A stretch of 64,000 nt of DNA, taken from positions 67,320,789-67,384,788 of the forward strand of contig OY282558.1 in the NCBI GenBank assembly GCA_958295665.1, in the 5' to 3' direction. The position numbers and the translations under genes are program-made. The notes below the pieces were generated by a model. The model saw nothing but the letters and a program-made list of their open reading frames with translations. It was not told the origin of the DNA and did no database searches. This stretch comes from Tipula vernalis (taxonomy: Eukaryota > Arthropoda > Insecta > Diptera > Tipulidae). Every line of letters starts with the position of its first letter. Within the stretch, counting starts at the first letter, position 1. Of the stretch, positions 9,206-20,034 are shown one piece after another.

Positions 9206-10341
9206 ACTCCTTCATCAAATTTCTAACAAACACTAACTAAAATTATGCTAAAAACTGATTTTATACCCTATTTTTTTGTGCCTGTGCCTTTTGAATCTTC
9301 TTTCCCACTTATTTTGTTTTTTCTTCTAAAAGAGGTGGTACCGCCCTTCTTTTTTGTATATGCCTTCTGGTGTGTATTTATGATAAAAAACAGATAAGAA
9401 TTTGTTGACCATCTGGTGTGTGTGGGTGTGTATGTGCAAAATAATATTAATTACGGATTTACAATATGGTCGTAAATTTTATTTTTCAGTTCTTCTAATC
9501 TGTTCATTAGCAATCCTTTTCGTATTCTGTGTAATACTTGTGAGTTTGTGTTGATGCCAGTGTAATTATGTTTTTCTGTGGTCAAGTGTGTTGTGCATAT
9601 TTCGAGTCGATTTTTGGTTTTCCGATTTCTTTTATATGTTCTGTAAACCTAACTTGAACATTTCTGCCAGTTTGTCCGATGTAGAATTTGGGGCAATCAT
9701 TGCATGTATTCCTATAGATTCCGATGTCTATTGGTTTATTTATGTTTCATTGTTTGAGCCGATTCTCTAATTTGTTGTTTGTTTTAAATGCCATCGTGTA
9801 TCCGTATTTTTTAAAAACCTTCGTTATATTGTTGTTTATGTTATTATTGTACTCTATAGTGATGTATTTCTCTGTTTGTTCATTTTGCTTGTTTAACGTG
9901 GTCATCGTATTCTGTTGTTTCTTCCAAATGTAGCTATTGTTCATTTTACCAATTAAATCCGTGTTATAACCGTTTTTTATTGCTATGTGTTTAATGACTT
10001 TTAGTTCTTCCGTATAGTCCTGATTGTTCATCGGAATCGTGTTTAGTCTATTTATTAAAAAGTTGATCGTTACCATCTTATGTTGGTATGGGTGGTTAGA
10101 TGATTAGATGCACTTGACCACAGAAAAAACACACTCACACACCCACACACTCTGTTTTTTATCTTAAACACACACCAGATGGTATAAACAAAAAAGAAGG
10201 GCGGTACCACCCCTTTAAGAAGAAAAAACAAAATAAGGGGGAAAGAAGATTCAAAAGGCACGTAGGTACAAAAAAATAGGGAATAAAACAGTTTTTAGCC
10301 TAATTTTAATTAGTGTTTGTTATAAATTTGATGAAGGAGTT
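9206..10341 (-). mobile_element. Penelope-like element with inverted arms
   Basis: Outer arms 9,206-9,433 and 10,128-10,341 are inverted copies of each other (ACTCCTTCATCAAATTT at the left, its complement at the right). Between them, the reverse strand encodes the RT C-terminal end and the GIY-YIG endonuclease. The bulk of the RT is absent, so the copy is strongly 5'-truncated. Penelope-like elements often carry terminal or inverted repeats derived from partial tandem copies, which this arrangement resembles. It is an almost identical relative of the piece inside the RAG1-like transposon. Confidence 0.85.
9490..10100 (-). pseudogene. Penelope RT C-terminus plus GIY-YIG endonuclease
   Basis: Read on the reverse strand: HPYQHKMVTINFL and NRLNTIPMN mark the end of a Penelope RT (frame 9,747-10,076). 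A single TGA follows. The same frame then carries DIGIYRNTC, CNDCPKFYIGQTGRN and RFTEHIKEI, the GIY-YIG nuclease signature with its CxxC insert. A frameshift near 9,588 leads to a tail with VLHRIRKGLLMNRLEEL, the family's usual C-terminal helix. The endonuclease nicks target DNA for primed reverse transcription in this family. With the RT body missing and at least two lesions, this copy cannot move on its own. Confidence 0.85.
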
Positions 10342-10937
10342 TCTACTGGCAGGTATTCTAACTTAAAATGAAATTCATTTTAATGCAATTATTGTAAATT
10401 TTTCTACTTTCGCGCAAAACAGCTAATGATTGAATAATGCGATAATACTGAGTGAATAATGTGAATAACTGGTGAATAATAAAATGCCTATCATCCCAAT
10501 TTACACTCCCGACACATAATCTACGTAAAACCTTGAGGCCGTGTCCCGAACCGGCTGCACCCAATTTTACAAAAAAATATTTTGTCAATATTTTGTCAAT
10601 ATTTTGTCTACGATATAAAAAAATGAGCTGCAGGAAATCAAAAAAACCGCTTCTGAATTTAACAACACATTTAGCAGATAGACATAGTTGTGACAAACCA
10701 ATCATGTGCCTTAAATCCAAACTGAATAATTTTCTACAAAATCAGTTTTTTTTTATATAAAAAAGTCCTGATGTGACTTTCATTTAAAAATGGCTGGTGT
10801 TGATATTTTGCATTAATTTGCTATTAATTTGCTAATATTTAAAAATATATCGGCCCAATAAAAGATTGGCCATAAGTTTAGTTGCATGCATTTAGTTTGC
10901 CTCAATATTTTTTATGCTTCCACAGTTCTTGGTAAAA
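10342..10937. other. AT-rich stretch, no recognised gene
   Basis: Contains a short TGAATAATG tract at the left and a three-fold ATTTTGTCAATATTTTGTC repeat near 10,575-10,605. A 120-codon reverse frame (10,358-10,720) shows no family motifs and I do not call it. Confidence 0.5.
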
Positions 10938-11192
10938 TCATTTAGCCAGATTGATTACAATGTACAAGAGTCCCCATGGATCAAAAAGACTAGTGATCTC
11001 ACGCAAATCGGCTCTTTGGAATTCTTTCGAAGTTTCGCCCTTGTCATCTGCTAGACGGTGTACAGTTTTAATTGCAAGACAGAAGCAGGTTTGCAGAGTT
11101 GTTTTAAAATTGTAATTGTTTTCATAAAATCTCTCATCTTCTATCGGTTCTGAAATTCTGTAGTAAAAGTTACTTCGGTCTAAAAAGACCAA
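10938..11192 (-). pseudogene. BEL/Pao polyprotein fragment (RT to connection region)
   Basis: The 84-codon reverse frame contains CLAIKTVHRLADDKG followed by LREITSLFDPWGLL. The second block is the conserved 'R.(v)ls.i..ifDPlGl(l)' segment that follows reverse transcriptase in BEL/Pao elements. Nothing of the flanking RT or RNase H is recognised next to it. Orientation matches the larger BEL/Pao remnant at 47.6-49.6 kb, but there is no evidence that they belong together. Confidence 0.6.
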
Positions 11193-11345
11193 AGTATTGA
11201 AATCCGGTCAAAAATCCTGCCACTTTTCTCGACGTTTTGAAAGTCCCTGAGTCTAAAAAAGCAAAAAAAAAAAAAATGTCCGTCCGTCTGTCTGGATATC
11301 TGGATGTCTGTATTTCTGTATGTCTGTATCCATGGTATCTCGAGA
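11165..11345. repeat. Dispersed repeat with (TGTCTG)-type tract
   Basis: 11,165-11,260 is an inverted relative of 1,910-2,015. It runs into an A-run and then a TCCGTCCGTCTGTCTG tract (11,278-11,332). A similar order, with 'cctgagtccgaaaaag' followed by a CTGTCAGT microsatellite, is seen at 54,750-54,873. Confidence 0.6.
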
Positions 11346-11520
11346 ATGGTTTGTTCAATTTAGAATTTTTTTTGCCAATTTGTTTCTATGGTCAAGGACG
11401 AGAAAAGATTTTGGAACCTGTGACTCAAGAGGGTCGTGTACCTGCCATACGAATTAACCCAAAATACCTGGTTATAGAAATATTTATGAATTTTTTATAT
11501 GTAGTATGTATGCTGGTTTG

Positions 11521-13140
11521 AATATTGAGTTGGGTATTAAGTTTGGGGTTGAGTAGAAGGTTATGTTAGGGGTCAATTTGCGGGTTGAGTTCGAGTTGAG
11601 TTGGGGTTGGGTTAAGATATAATGAGAAGTTGACCAATTTTTTTATATATGCTGGTTTGAGGATTGAGTTGAAAGAGAGCTTGCGGCTGGGTTGAGGGTT
11701 GATTTGGGGGACGTTTGCGGGTTGAATTAGAGTTGAGATGGTGTTGGACCAGTGTTTAGTGAGCAGTTGAGCAATCTATAAAATAAAGTGAGTGCTTGTA
11801 TGTGTGTACAGCATATGTGGATGATATTTAAACAAATCCACACGACTTGACCGATTGGAACCAAACCTTACACAAATATTGTTTTAGGGAACTTAGGAAA
11901 GGTCACTGTTAATGTAGCAAACCTCAAATAAAACCTTTAGCAAATTAAATGAATGGCCAATTAGGATGGAACTTATCTATTTCTTAACTGATTTTATTGA
12001 AATTTGGTTGGATATTGGATTCTAAAATAATTTTTGGCTAAAGTTCTGGAATATTGCTAAGTATAAAGGAACTTGCCTCAATTATGATGAAATTCGACTT
12101 GTGCATTAGAAATGGGATTCTAAAATGTTTTTCGGATGATATTCTGGAATACAGCCAACTACGATGGAACTTGCCTATTTCTCAACCGATTATTATGAAA
12201 TTTGAGTGCGTTGAAAATAGGATTCTAAAATGATTTTTGAATGAAGTTCCGAAATATGGCCAAGTACGATGGAACTTGCATATTTATCAACCGATTATGA
12301 TGAAATTTGACATGTCCGTTCGAAATGGGATTCTAAAATGATTTTTGGATGAAGTTCTGGAATATGGCCAAGTATAATTGAACTGGCCTATTTCTCAATC
12401 GATTATGGTGAAATTGGACATATGCGTTGGAAATGGGATTCAACTCTTTCATTCTATGGAACTTGCCTATTTTTTAATCAATTATGTTGAAATTCGACAT
12501 GTGCGTTAGAAATGGAATTCTACACTGATTTTTGGATGAAGTTCTGGAATATGGCCAAGTATGATGTGGTCTGCCTATTTCTTAATCGATTATGATGAAG
12601 TTCGAAAGGTAGACTAGTATTGGGATTTTAAAATTATTTTTAGATGAAATTCAGGAATATGGTCAGTTAGGATAGAACTTGTCCATTTGTTAACGGAGTT
12701 TAATGGAATTTTGCATGTGCGATTGTAATGGGATTGGATTTGAAAAAGAATTTCGACTAGGGTTTAGTGGGACGTTAGGTTGAATTGAGTTTATACACGC
12801 ATGTAGATTTCGAACCAAGTTCACTTTGGGATTGGGTAGAAAAATAAGTGTACAGTTGAGCTGAGGGTTGAGATTTGGGTCGAGTTAAGTTAAGTTGACG
12901 TAGAATTATGATTTAGTTAGCTTGCATTGGCGTGTGTTTTATTCGGTTGGGGAATTATTTAAGGGTTGATTTGGAGTTAGGTTAACGATTGATTTCCAGG
13001 TTGATTAAGGGTTGATTTGGTGATTTAATTGATGGTTTGGTTCGTCGTTAATTTGGAGATTGTGTTGTGATTGATATAGAGGTAGATTTGTAAATTGAGT
13101 TGGAGGTTAAGTTGAAGATTAACTAAAGAGTTAATCAAGA
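11521..13140. repeat. Composite minisatellite: GGTTGAGTT blocks flanking a ~105 bp satellite
   Basis: 11,521-11,770 and 12,740-13,140 are G/T-rich degenerate repeats of the word GGTTGAGTT. Between them, 11,860-12,740 holds about eight copies of a satellite whose landmark 'ggaacttgcctatttct' recurs every ~82-110 bp, with blocks GGAATATGGCCAAGTA and GGGATTCTAAAATGATTTTTGG. The satellite is the same family as at 1,475-1,740 and 21,130-22,010. Confidence 0.75.
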
Positions 13141-14788
13141 CCGAAGTTCTGATCACCTTATGAGGTTTCAGCCCTTTATATTTTATATATTAAGTTTTTA
13201 TATGAAAATCGATTTTCTGAAGAAAAGTTTAAAAATCAAAAAAGTTTTCAAAGCAAATTAAAAAATGTTATTGCAGGTGAGGTGACTTTTATTCAAACAT
13301 TAAAGATTTATTTTTGAAAGCTGAGCTTTAGCAAATACTGAAGAGGAAAGTAAAACTTTTATTTTATTAGGAAGCGACACCATACACGTACCTAACAAAC
13401 AGTACCAAAAATAATTGTACATTAGTGTGCGTAACACAAAATTTTTTTTAGTTTGATGAGTAATTGCAAGTTTGTAATTTATAAATTAAAATTTAACTCA
13501 AATTTATACGATTTAATTAAAAAAGTTTTCTTTTTGTTTTTATGATAAAAGGTGTGCTCTACGCTTAAAACTCATCACAAATTTATCAGAAGCATTAAGA
13601 CCGTAAGGTACAAGTTTATTAAATTGTTGTATTTCATGTTTGTCTTCTGGTTTGGATTTTATTATTTTTTAATTGACTTATCTGGAAAACTTTTTTTACA
13701 AGATTTTTTTTTGTTGCCTTCAACACATAGAAACTTTTCAAGTCACTGAAAGTTAGTTTAGATCAGTACCGGTTAATTGGCGGTGTATGAGCCAGCCGTG
13801 TTATGGTTTACTTGAAAAAGACAGCGATGGTATGAAACGTTCCATTTGATTAAGATTTCGAAATACAGCGAATAATTTATTTGCAAATGTGGTAAACATA
13901 CAATTCCATGATCATACAATAATAATAAAGATATACCACTCGAAAGCTCAACATTGCGGATTATTAATAATGCTAATGTACACACATAATAATATGCTAC
14001 CTGGTTCTTGCAAACAAAATCCATTCAACTGCATCAAGCATAAGTAAATCAATAAAAAAAAATCTTCATTTTAGTTGTATCTCTCTAATGTTGATAATAT
14101 TTTCTGTATTTGTTTGTTTTTCTAGAACAGAAACTTACAATAACAAACCAAACAACATACACAGTACATGACATAACAAGTGTTTGTTCTAAAAAAAAAA
14201 AAAAAAAAAAAAAAATTAAGGAACTAGAAAGCTAATATAAATTAATACAAACTTTAAGAACAATATACAGACAATGTAGGTAGAGCGGTTTGTATCTTCT
14301 GCGTTTTTGGTAAAAATTGTGTTTAAGGCAAAAATTGATTTTTGTCAGAAACAAAAATAAGAATTTGAAAACAAAAACATGTAAAAGCTGTTTATATCTA
14401 ACTCAATAAGTTCCCCCGTGCGATCCAATTTAATTTAAGTTTTGTGTTTTATTTTTTTCATTGATGCTGCTGCTACTTCCAATTTTGTACATAAAATTTA
14501 AATTTACTTTCTTTTCATTTGAGTTTGCGAAATTATTTACTCTGTGTTTTGTAAATAAGTATTACATAGAAATACTGCGCTTCATATTTCTTATGAAACT
14601 GTAGGACTAAAAAGTTAGAAATTTTGGTAGGATAAACGTCTTTTGTATACTGCATAAAAATTTTTAATTTTAGTTTACTTCTCGAATTAATGCTGACTCA
14701 AATTTTTCGTGGGTATGTTCTGTTTTTAAGAGCATATATGAATCATACAATTTTAAAAAAAAAAATTACACAAGCATTTGGAAGAACT
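13141..14788. other. AT-rich non-coding stretch with poly(A) run
   Basis: No supported gene. A 25 bp A run sits at 14,191-14,215. A reverse open frame (13,773-14,024) has no recognised features. Confidence 0.5.
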
Positions 14789-14889
14789 TTATAGAATGTA
14801 GAACCCGTAGACTGTTGTGATCTTTAAAGTGATTCTTAGTTCACATTGAATTGAAATATAATTTGATATTGATCGACAATCATAATTAA

Positions 14890-15480
14890 CCTCCATAATT
14901 TGCCCCCGAGCTTGAATAACCGCTGTTATCGTACATCCCATACTTTTGATAATCTGTTGGGTATTGTACTGTGCGATATTTTCCCATTCCCCTAAAAGCG
15001 CGCTTCGGAGTTGTTTCATCGTTTTCGGAACTGGAGTACGAGACCAAATTCTTCTACCACGAATGTCCCACACATGTTCTATAGGATTCAAATCGGGACC
15101 CCTTGCCGGTCATTTCATCCTCGAAATATTTACTTCTACAAAGTAGTCATTCACTACTCTGGCAACATGAGGTTTTGCATTATCGTACATTAGCATGAAA
15201 TTATCACCCATAAATCGTGCGTAGGGAACCAAACGGCCGTTATAGATTCGGTTTGCAATTAGGTAAAGCTCGGTGCTTGATTCAGAAGTTCTGGACCCGT
15301 GGCTGGCCTTTGTCCATGAAGATCTCAACAGCTATTGCATGGTCATCTCGAACATTTGTCACTCTTTGTCGGCCCGTACCTGGTCGCCTGGTATACAACC
15401 CTGTCTCGAAAAATCGCGACGAAACACGTTGTCCAACAATGCCACGATTTCCGCTACACTTTCTGACTTTAGCGACATAA
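14890..15480 (-). pseudogene. Tc1-type transposase remnant
   Basis: Read on the reverse strand: YTRRPGTGRQRVTNVRDD (15,330-15,420) is the linker after the helix-turn-helix region of Tc1 transposases. YDNAKPHVARVVNDYF (15,135-15,195) carries the second catalytic Asp, and PDLNPIEHVWD-type sequence at 15,060-15,110 carries the third catalytic acidic residue. The DNA between linker and catalytic core is deleted, and the blocks lie in different frames. The first Asp region is missing. The family is a cut-and-paste TA-targeting transposase. No terminal inverted repeats were recognised around it. Confidence 0.8.
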
Positions 15481-15485
15481 TAAAG

Positions 15486-16986
15486 ATTTAACACACTGAC
15501 ACAGCAAAATGTAAACTGGATACATTGAAATTTTCCATGGCATCCTACATTTTCGAAGATTGTTTTCAATGACCTGCATCCTATCGCCTGCGGACACTTC
15601 TCTGAGTTGTCGTCTACCGTCTGGAACATTAATATCCTCAAATTGATAACGATCTTCGTGTAAGACTTCAACTACCTTATAAGGTCTGCAACTTTTTGTT
15701 CTGATCAGTTGACACTGGTTCCCTATAAATGACGACCAGAACTCCAACCGAATAAGCTTCGGGCGTGGTATAACGGTGATCAAATATGGATTTTTGTTCG
15801 GCTTGGATTTTTAGTCTTTCCGAAGCTTTTTTGCATAATTCGGGCAAGCGTGGTAGAGGCTCGCGGATCACACCATCGGAAGCTAAGGCCACTAAGTTTA
15901 CATTCATTATGTTTTCGTAGTTCGTGACCATAGAGCAATTGTTGGGGCGACAACTTCGTGATGGCATTCAATAGATGCCCTTTTCCCAGCTATCTCTACC
16001 ATCTGTTTCAGTGGTTGTTCGGAGAGCGTCGAGTAACTCGAGTTGAGGTACACCAAAATTCGTGGAGAGCTTTCTTAGTGTATTTATGACAAAACGCGAT
16101 AACGTATTCTTTACAGGCCCGATGACGATATATTTAGCCAGAGGCTATTATGAAATTCGTTTATTTAAGTCAAGAACCGTAAAATATTTCTTACCGCTCA
16201 GACGTTGAATGGTATCTTCTATATTGGGAATCGGGAAGCGATCTTTTTCGATAATTTCGTTTAGCTTACGAAAATCTTCACCCATGCGATCTTCTCCAAT
16301 TGGACTCATTCATTTATAATTCCTGACACAATTTCCCGTTGAGGATGCGCTAAACGATTTGGGTGATGGAATACCGATTTGTCGAATTTTAATTTTATTG
16401 AAATTTCATCCTTGTTGGTTTTACCAGTCTCTTCCATACTAGTAGCAAAACATTCTCGATTTGTTCTATTTAAATGTATAAGTCCCTGTTTTACATTATC
16501 AGCCAACTTGTCGAGCTTGGGTGATTTACTACGTATATAATTATTGTCAGAAAAACGGTCTCTACAATAAGCATAATCATTAGTTTCTAACTATCATTCT
16601 AGGCCGAAGCATCCTTCACGACAAGCTCAATTGAACTAGGAGTTTCGGTTTTCTGAATAGTTAATTTATTAAAATATTTAATTAAAACTATATTAGGTCG
16701 GTCGTCACATTCTGAACAGAATTCGGCACTACTAAAATGTCCACTTTGTAATTAAAACTATATTAGGTCGGTCGTCACATTCTGAACAGAATTCGGCACT
16801 ACTAAAATGTCCACTTTCAATCTCGACCTCATCGATCGTAATATTAGCACCGAAAACTTCAATCGCCATTACTGAACTATCACCAAATTCCCCTAATAGT
16901 TGATCAGACTCCTCGAACTCAATTTCCAAATCGTCAGCCATGTCCAGCGTCGGTATGAGTTCAATCTTTGAATCAAATCCAAGATT
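15486..16986 (-). pseudogene. Ty3/gypsy retrotransposon remnant with internal deletion
   Basis: From right to left (5' to 3' on the reverse strand): a gag-pol junction-like acidic frame (16,732-16,998); the pre-RT segment with CFATSMEETGKT and PNRLAHPQREIV (16,306-16,506); the RT start YFTVLDLN near 16,170; then directly integrase sequence (RFVINTLRKLSTNFGVP near 16,075, SPQQLLYGHE near 15,925, and the C-terminal RPYKVVEVLHEDRYQFED block near 15,680). Most of RT and all RNase H are missing, so a deletion joins RT to integrase. Frames are broken repeatedly. The right end is interrupted by the Academ-like element, and reading sense appears to resume beyond it at 20,709. Confidence 0.75.
16681..16820. 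repeat. 70 bp tandem duplication
   Basis: 16,681-16,750 is repeated as 16,751-16,820 with no visible difference except at the junction. It lies in the gypsy remnant and stops its acidic frame at the repeat junction. Confidence 0.9.
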
Positions 16987-17690
16987 TAGTCGAGGCAATG
17001 AACTACTAAAAAGGCCAAAAGTTCGGAATTATTTAGTACAGGACGGATCGGAATGCGGTTTTTTGCATTCTCTTCCAAAAATTTTTTGTAAAAAATGTGG
17101 CTACTTTGTACCTTATACAAACCGGAAATTGCATTGCTGCAGCCAAAATGCATTCAAAAATGCATTTTTTGAGACACCTTTTGAAAGATTTAATAACTTT
17201 GTAAATAAGAGTCAGAACTGGTCCAAATCGGATACCCGGTGGTTTTTGAGATCGCTGATCACGATTATGATGTTCAAATTGACCCACAGCCGACCTGGAG
17301 CTCAGGAACGCCGATGAACGTCATCTCAGTGGGACTCTCCCAAAATTGACGCGGGGAAAGAGAGAAACTCGGCGCCCGGGGGTTTTTTAGGTCGCTGAAT
17401 TCAAATATGGCATCGGCGAACGCCCCACGGACACCTGGTTAACCGGAACCTGTACGCGGACGTCATCTCCAAAAATTTTCCTGACAAGAGTGCCAAAAAC
17501 AACCCGAAAATCATTGTGGAGGCGTTTTGTGGGGCGCTGAATCCGAATTTCATGTCGAAAACGACCCCCGAACACCTGGTGCACCGGAACCTGGCCCTGA
17601 CCGTCATCTCCGTGGCTTTTCCTGACACAATCGAAAAAGACGAACCGAAAATCGTTATGGGGGGATTTTTAGGACACTTAATCCAAAATT
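16987..17690 (+). repeat. Left inverted repeat of Academ-like element, with ~141 bp subrepeats
   Basis: Pairs with 20,035-20,705. The inner part consists of about three ~141 bp tandem subrepeats. Their landmarks are 'gctgaattcaaatatg' (17,393), 'gctgaatccgaatttcatg' (17,535) and 'cttaatccaaaatttt' (17,676), and each carries CACCTGGT, CCGGAACCTG, GTCATCTCC and a G-run. Confidence 0.85.
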
Positions 17691-17700
17691 TTTAACCGAG

Positions 17701-18822
17701 TATTCCTTTATGTCGCCTGAAGACATTGAAGAGCTCCAAAATGATGATAATTTCAGAATGATTACAGCAGAGTTTGAAAAAGAACTTGAAACAATATAAG
17801 GACTCAATCCGACATGCAAACTATTGGTTCAATATTGTCGAATGGTATTCATAGTTAAAGATTTCATTCATGCGGAAAAAAGTGGAGATTGGCAACTACA
17901 TTTAGGTTCAATTAAACGCATGTTACCTTTTTTCCATACAACGGGGCATTTTCCATATGCAAAATCTGCTCATGTTTATTTAGAAAACATGAAAGCTCTC
18001 AAGAAGCATATGAGTGAGTTCGAGTACAAAAAATTTACCACGGAAGGGTATTGGACAATTCGCAGGAGCGACAAATTTTTTTATGGGATCTTTACGGGCC
18101 AAACTATTGAGGAAACACTTATGAGGTTATTGAAGTTTGAAGGAGGCTTATTTCGTAGAGGTGTAACTGAAAGTGTTGCGCACCAATGGATCAAAACTTT
18201 CTTGTTCACCAAAGATCTTATCGAGGGCGTGGAGGAGTTCACGAAATGTGCATTTGCTAGAAATTACCAACATAAGGATTCAACAGATTCCAGGATCAAG
18301 GCAGATTTGAAATCTTTGAAACTGATTGAGAAATTCTTTGAGCAATACGATCCATTCCCTGAATCCATAGAATGCCTCATAAACATAGCTAATGGAATGA
18401 GTGGGAGCCCCGAAAGCAATTGCCACAATGCTTTTGAAGAAGGTGTCAGGGTTACGCAAGATATTTCGGGATCAAATTTCAAGGATCTAAAATTATCACG
18501 ATCAAAAATCGTTAAAACTATCGCCTCTTGCAACTCTAAAATCAAAGTCGGCAATAAAGTGATAGAAATTGACCCCGACGTCCTCTTTCACAGAATATGG
18601 GCATTAAAAAAAAGTCATGAAGAAATGATAGACTACCTCAAGTGGGAGTTGTCTCCATTCCCTCAGGCATACTTCAATAATTTTGGAATGCTGAAGAATA
18701 CAAAGTCCGATTTGTATTCATTGTTCAGAAAAACTCCCACGAATATTTGTGATCCTGAAAGGATATTTTTTGTTCTGGATGGAGGATTACTGATTCACAA
18801 AGTCAGATGGACAATCGGATGA
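17701..18822 (+). pseudogene. Academ-like transposase C-terminal part and start of XPG domain
   Basis: A frame beginning just inside the left inverted repeat (FMSPEDIEELQ near 17,710) meets TAA at 17,797-17,799, then runs open to TGA at 18,820-18,822. It contains motifs recurrent in this family: FIHAEKSGDWQLHL, LPFFHTTGHFPYAKSA, RRSDKFFYGIFTGQTIEETLMR and a GGLFRRGVTES block. Near its end, FFVLDGGLLIHKVRW is the first acidic motif of an XPG/FEN-like nuclease. The usual N-terminal half with the first catalytic residues is absent. Sequence continues in the same frame after the TGA. In the family this protein cuts and joins transposon ends. Confidence 0.7.
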
Positions 18823-19749
18823 ACATTCTCGGCGATTATGGAAAATTACATAAAGTATATTTTGAACCATTACGGCCGACGCGCGATAGTTTTTTTTGAT
18901 GGTTACCAAACCTTCACTACCAAAGAATCTGAAAGGAACCGTCGCGCTAATCGGGGAAGTTCAGCAGACGTCCGTTTTAGCAAAAATATGGCGTTACAAA
19001 TACAACAGGATAAATTTTTACAAAATAAAAATAATAAAAATAAGATTATTGAAATGCTCCGGGCCAAACTGACCACAGTCGGGATAGTTTCAGACCAATG
19101 TGCAGCGGACGCTGATCGTACGATTGTAACGACAGCTCTGAAAGAATCATGGGACGTTACAAAAAAGGTAGTCATAGTCGCTGAAGATATAGACGATGCC
19201 GTAATATTGACCGCACTCTGCCCGGCGGATAATGAAATATTTCTACAGAAACCTCCAAAGCTCAATAAACCCGAAGAAGTATACTCTTCACTTAGCTTGT
19301 CTCACATCCCAGTAGTTGCGAATAATATTTTGTTTCTCCTTGCAATAACGGGGTGCGATACCGTTTCAGCAACGTACTACCAGGGAAAAACAAAATTTTT
19401 CAAGACCTTCCAGAAATGCACAGACCTTGAAGCTCATGCTGCGAAGTTCAAGGAAGCTGGTTTGTCAAGCGAACAAATTTTTGAGAATGGGGCGCAGCTA
19501 TTTTCAGGTGGCCAAGGACCCAACAGAATGGGGGTGGAGAAAGGAAGGCGACACACTATAGAACTAGTCTTCTGTGGATGCGCAGAACATTGTAATCTGA
19601 TGTCCTGTTGTTGCAGGAAGCACGGCCTCCCTTGCAATCTTGCCTGTAAAATTTGTGAAGGCTCAACTTGCAACCTGACAGATATTCAATTGAAAACGTT
19701 ATTACAGCAGAGACAGAGGCCTTACATGAGGAAGATGATCTACTTATGA
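18823..19749 (+). pseudogene. XPG/PIN-like nuclease domain with cysteine-rich tail
   Basis: Same frame as the preceding piece, separated only by the TGA at 18,820. Acidic motifs of an XPG/FEN-like fold appear in order: IVFFDGYQTF (near 18,887), AADADR (near 19,105), VAEDIDD (near 19,180) and ITGCDTVSA (near 19,348). The tail (19,573-19,672) is a dense cysteine array (CGCAEHC ... SCCCRKHGLPC ... CKICEG) typical of this transposon-encoded family. It starts at ATG 18,838 if translated separately. Structure-specific DNA cleavage during transposition is the inferred role. One stop codon is the only visible lesion in more than 1.9 kb, so the copy is not very old. Confidence 0.75.
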
Positions 19750-20034
19750 ATACGTCAGTTGATGACGACGAAAATGAACAGACTAGCGATGTGTAATGGC
19801 GAATTTGATATTTAGTTACGTATTTAAAAATTGAAGTTATTAAATAATAAGGTAAGGTAAAGTTACAGTTGGATTGTATTTGATTTGAGTTCAATAAAAA
19901 AATTTTAAACGCCAATTACATAAATATTGACTTTCTATTCATTCTATTTCTTTCCTCCTCACATAATTTAACTAGAATCAAATATTCCACACAGCTATTG
20001 CAGTATTGACGTCGGTCTCTAATACATCAGGTTT

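Noticed and set aside
10358..10720. 120-codon reverse frame
   Set aside because: No family motif, and it overlaps a short TTTTGTCAATA repeat; likely chance.
17033..17628. Several open frames in the left Academ-like inverted repeat, both strands
   Set aside because: They lie in the GC-richer inverted repeat and mirror each other on the two arms; explained by lack of stop codons in the repeat.
18264..19915. Reverse-strand frames opposite the Academ-like genes
   Set aside because: Shadows of the + strand coding sequence.
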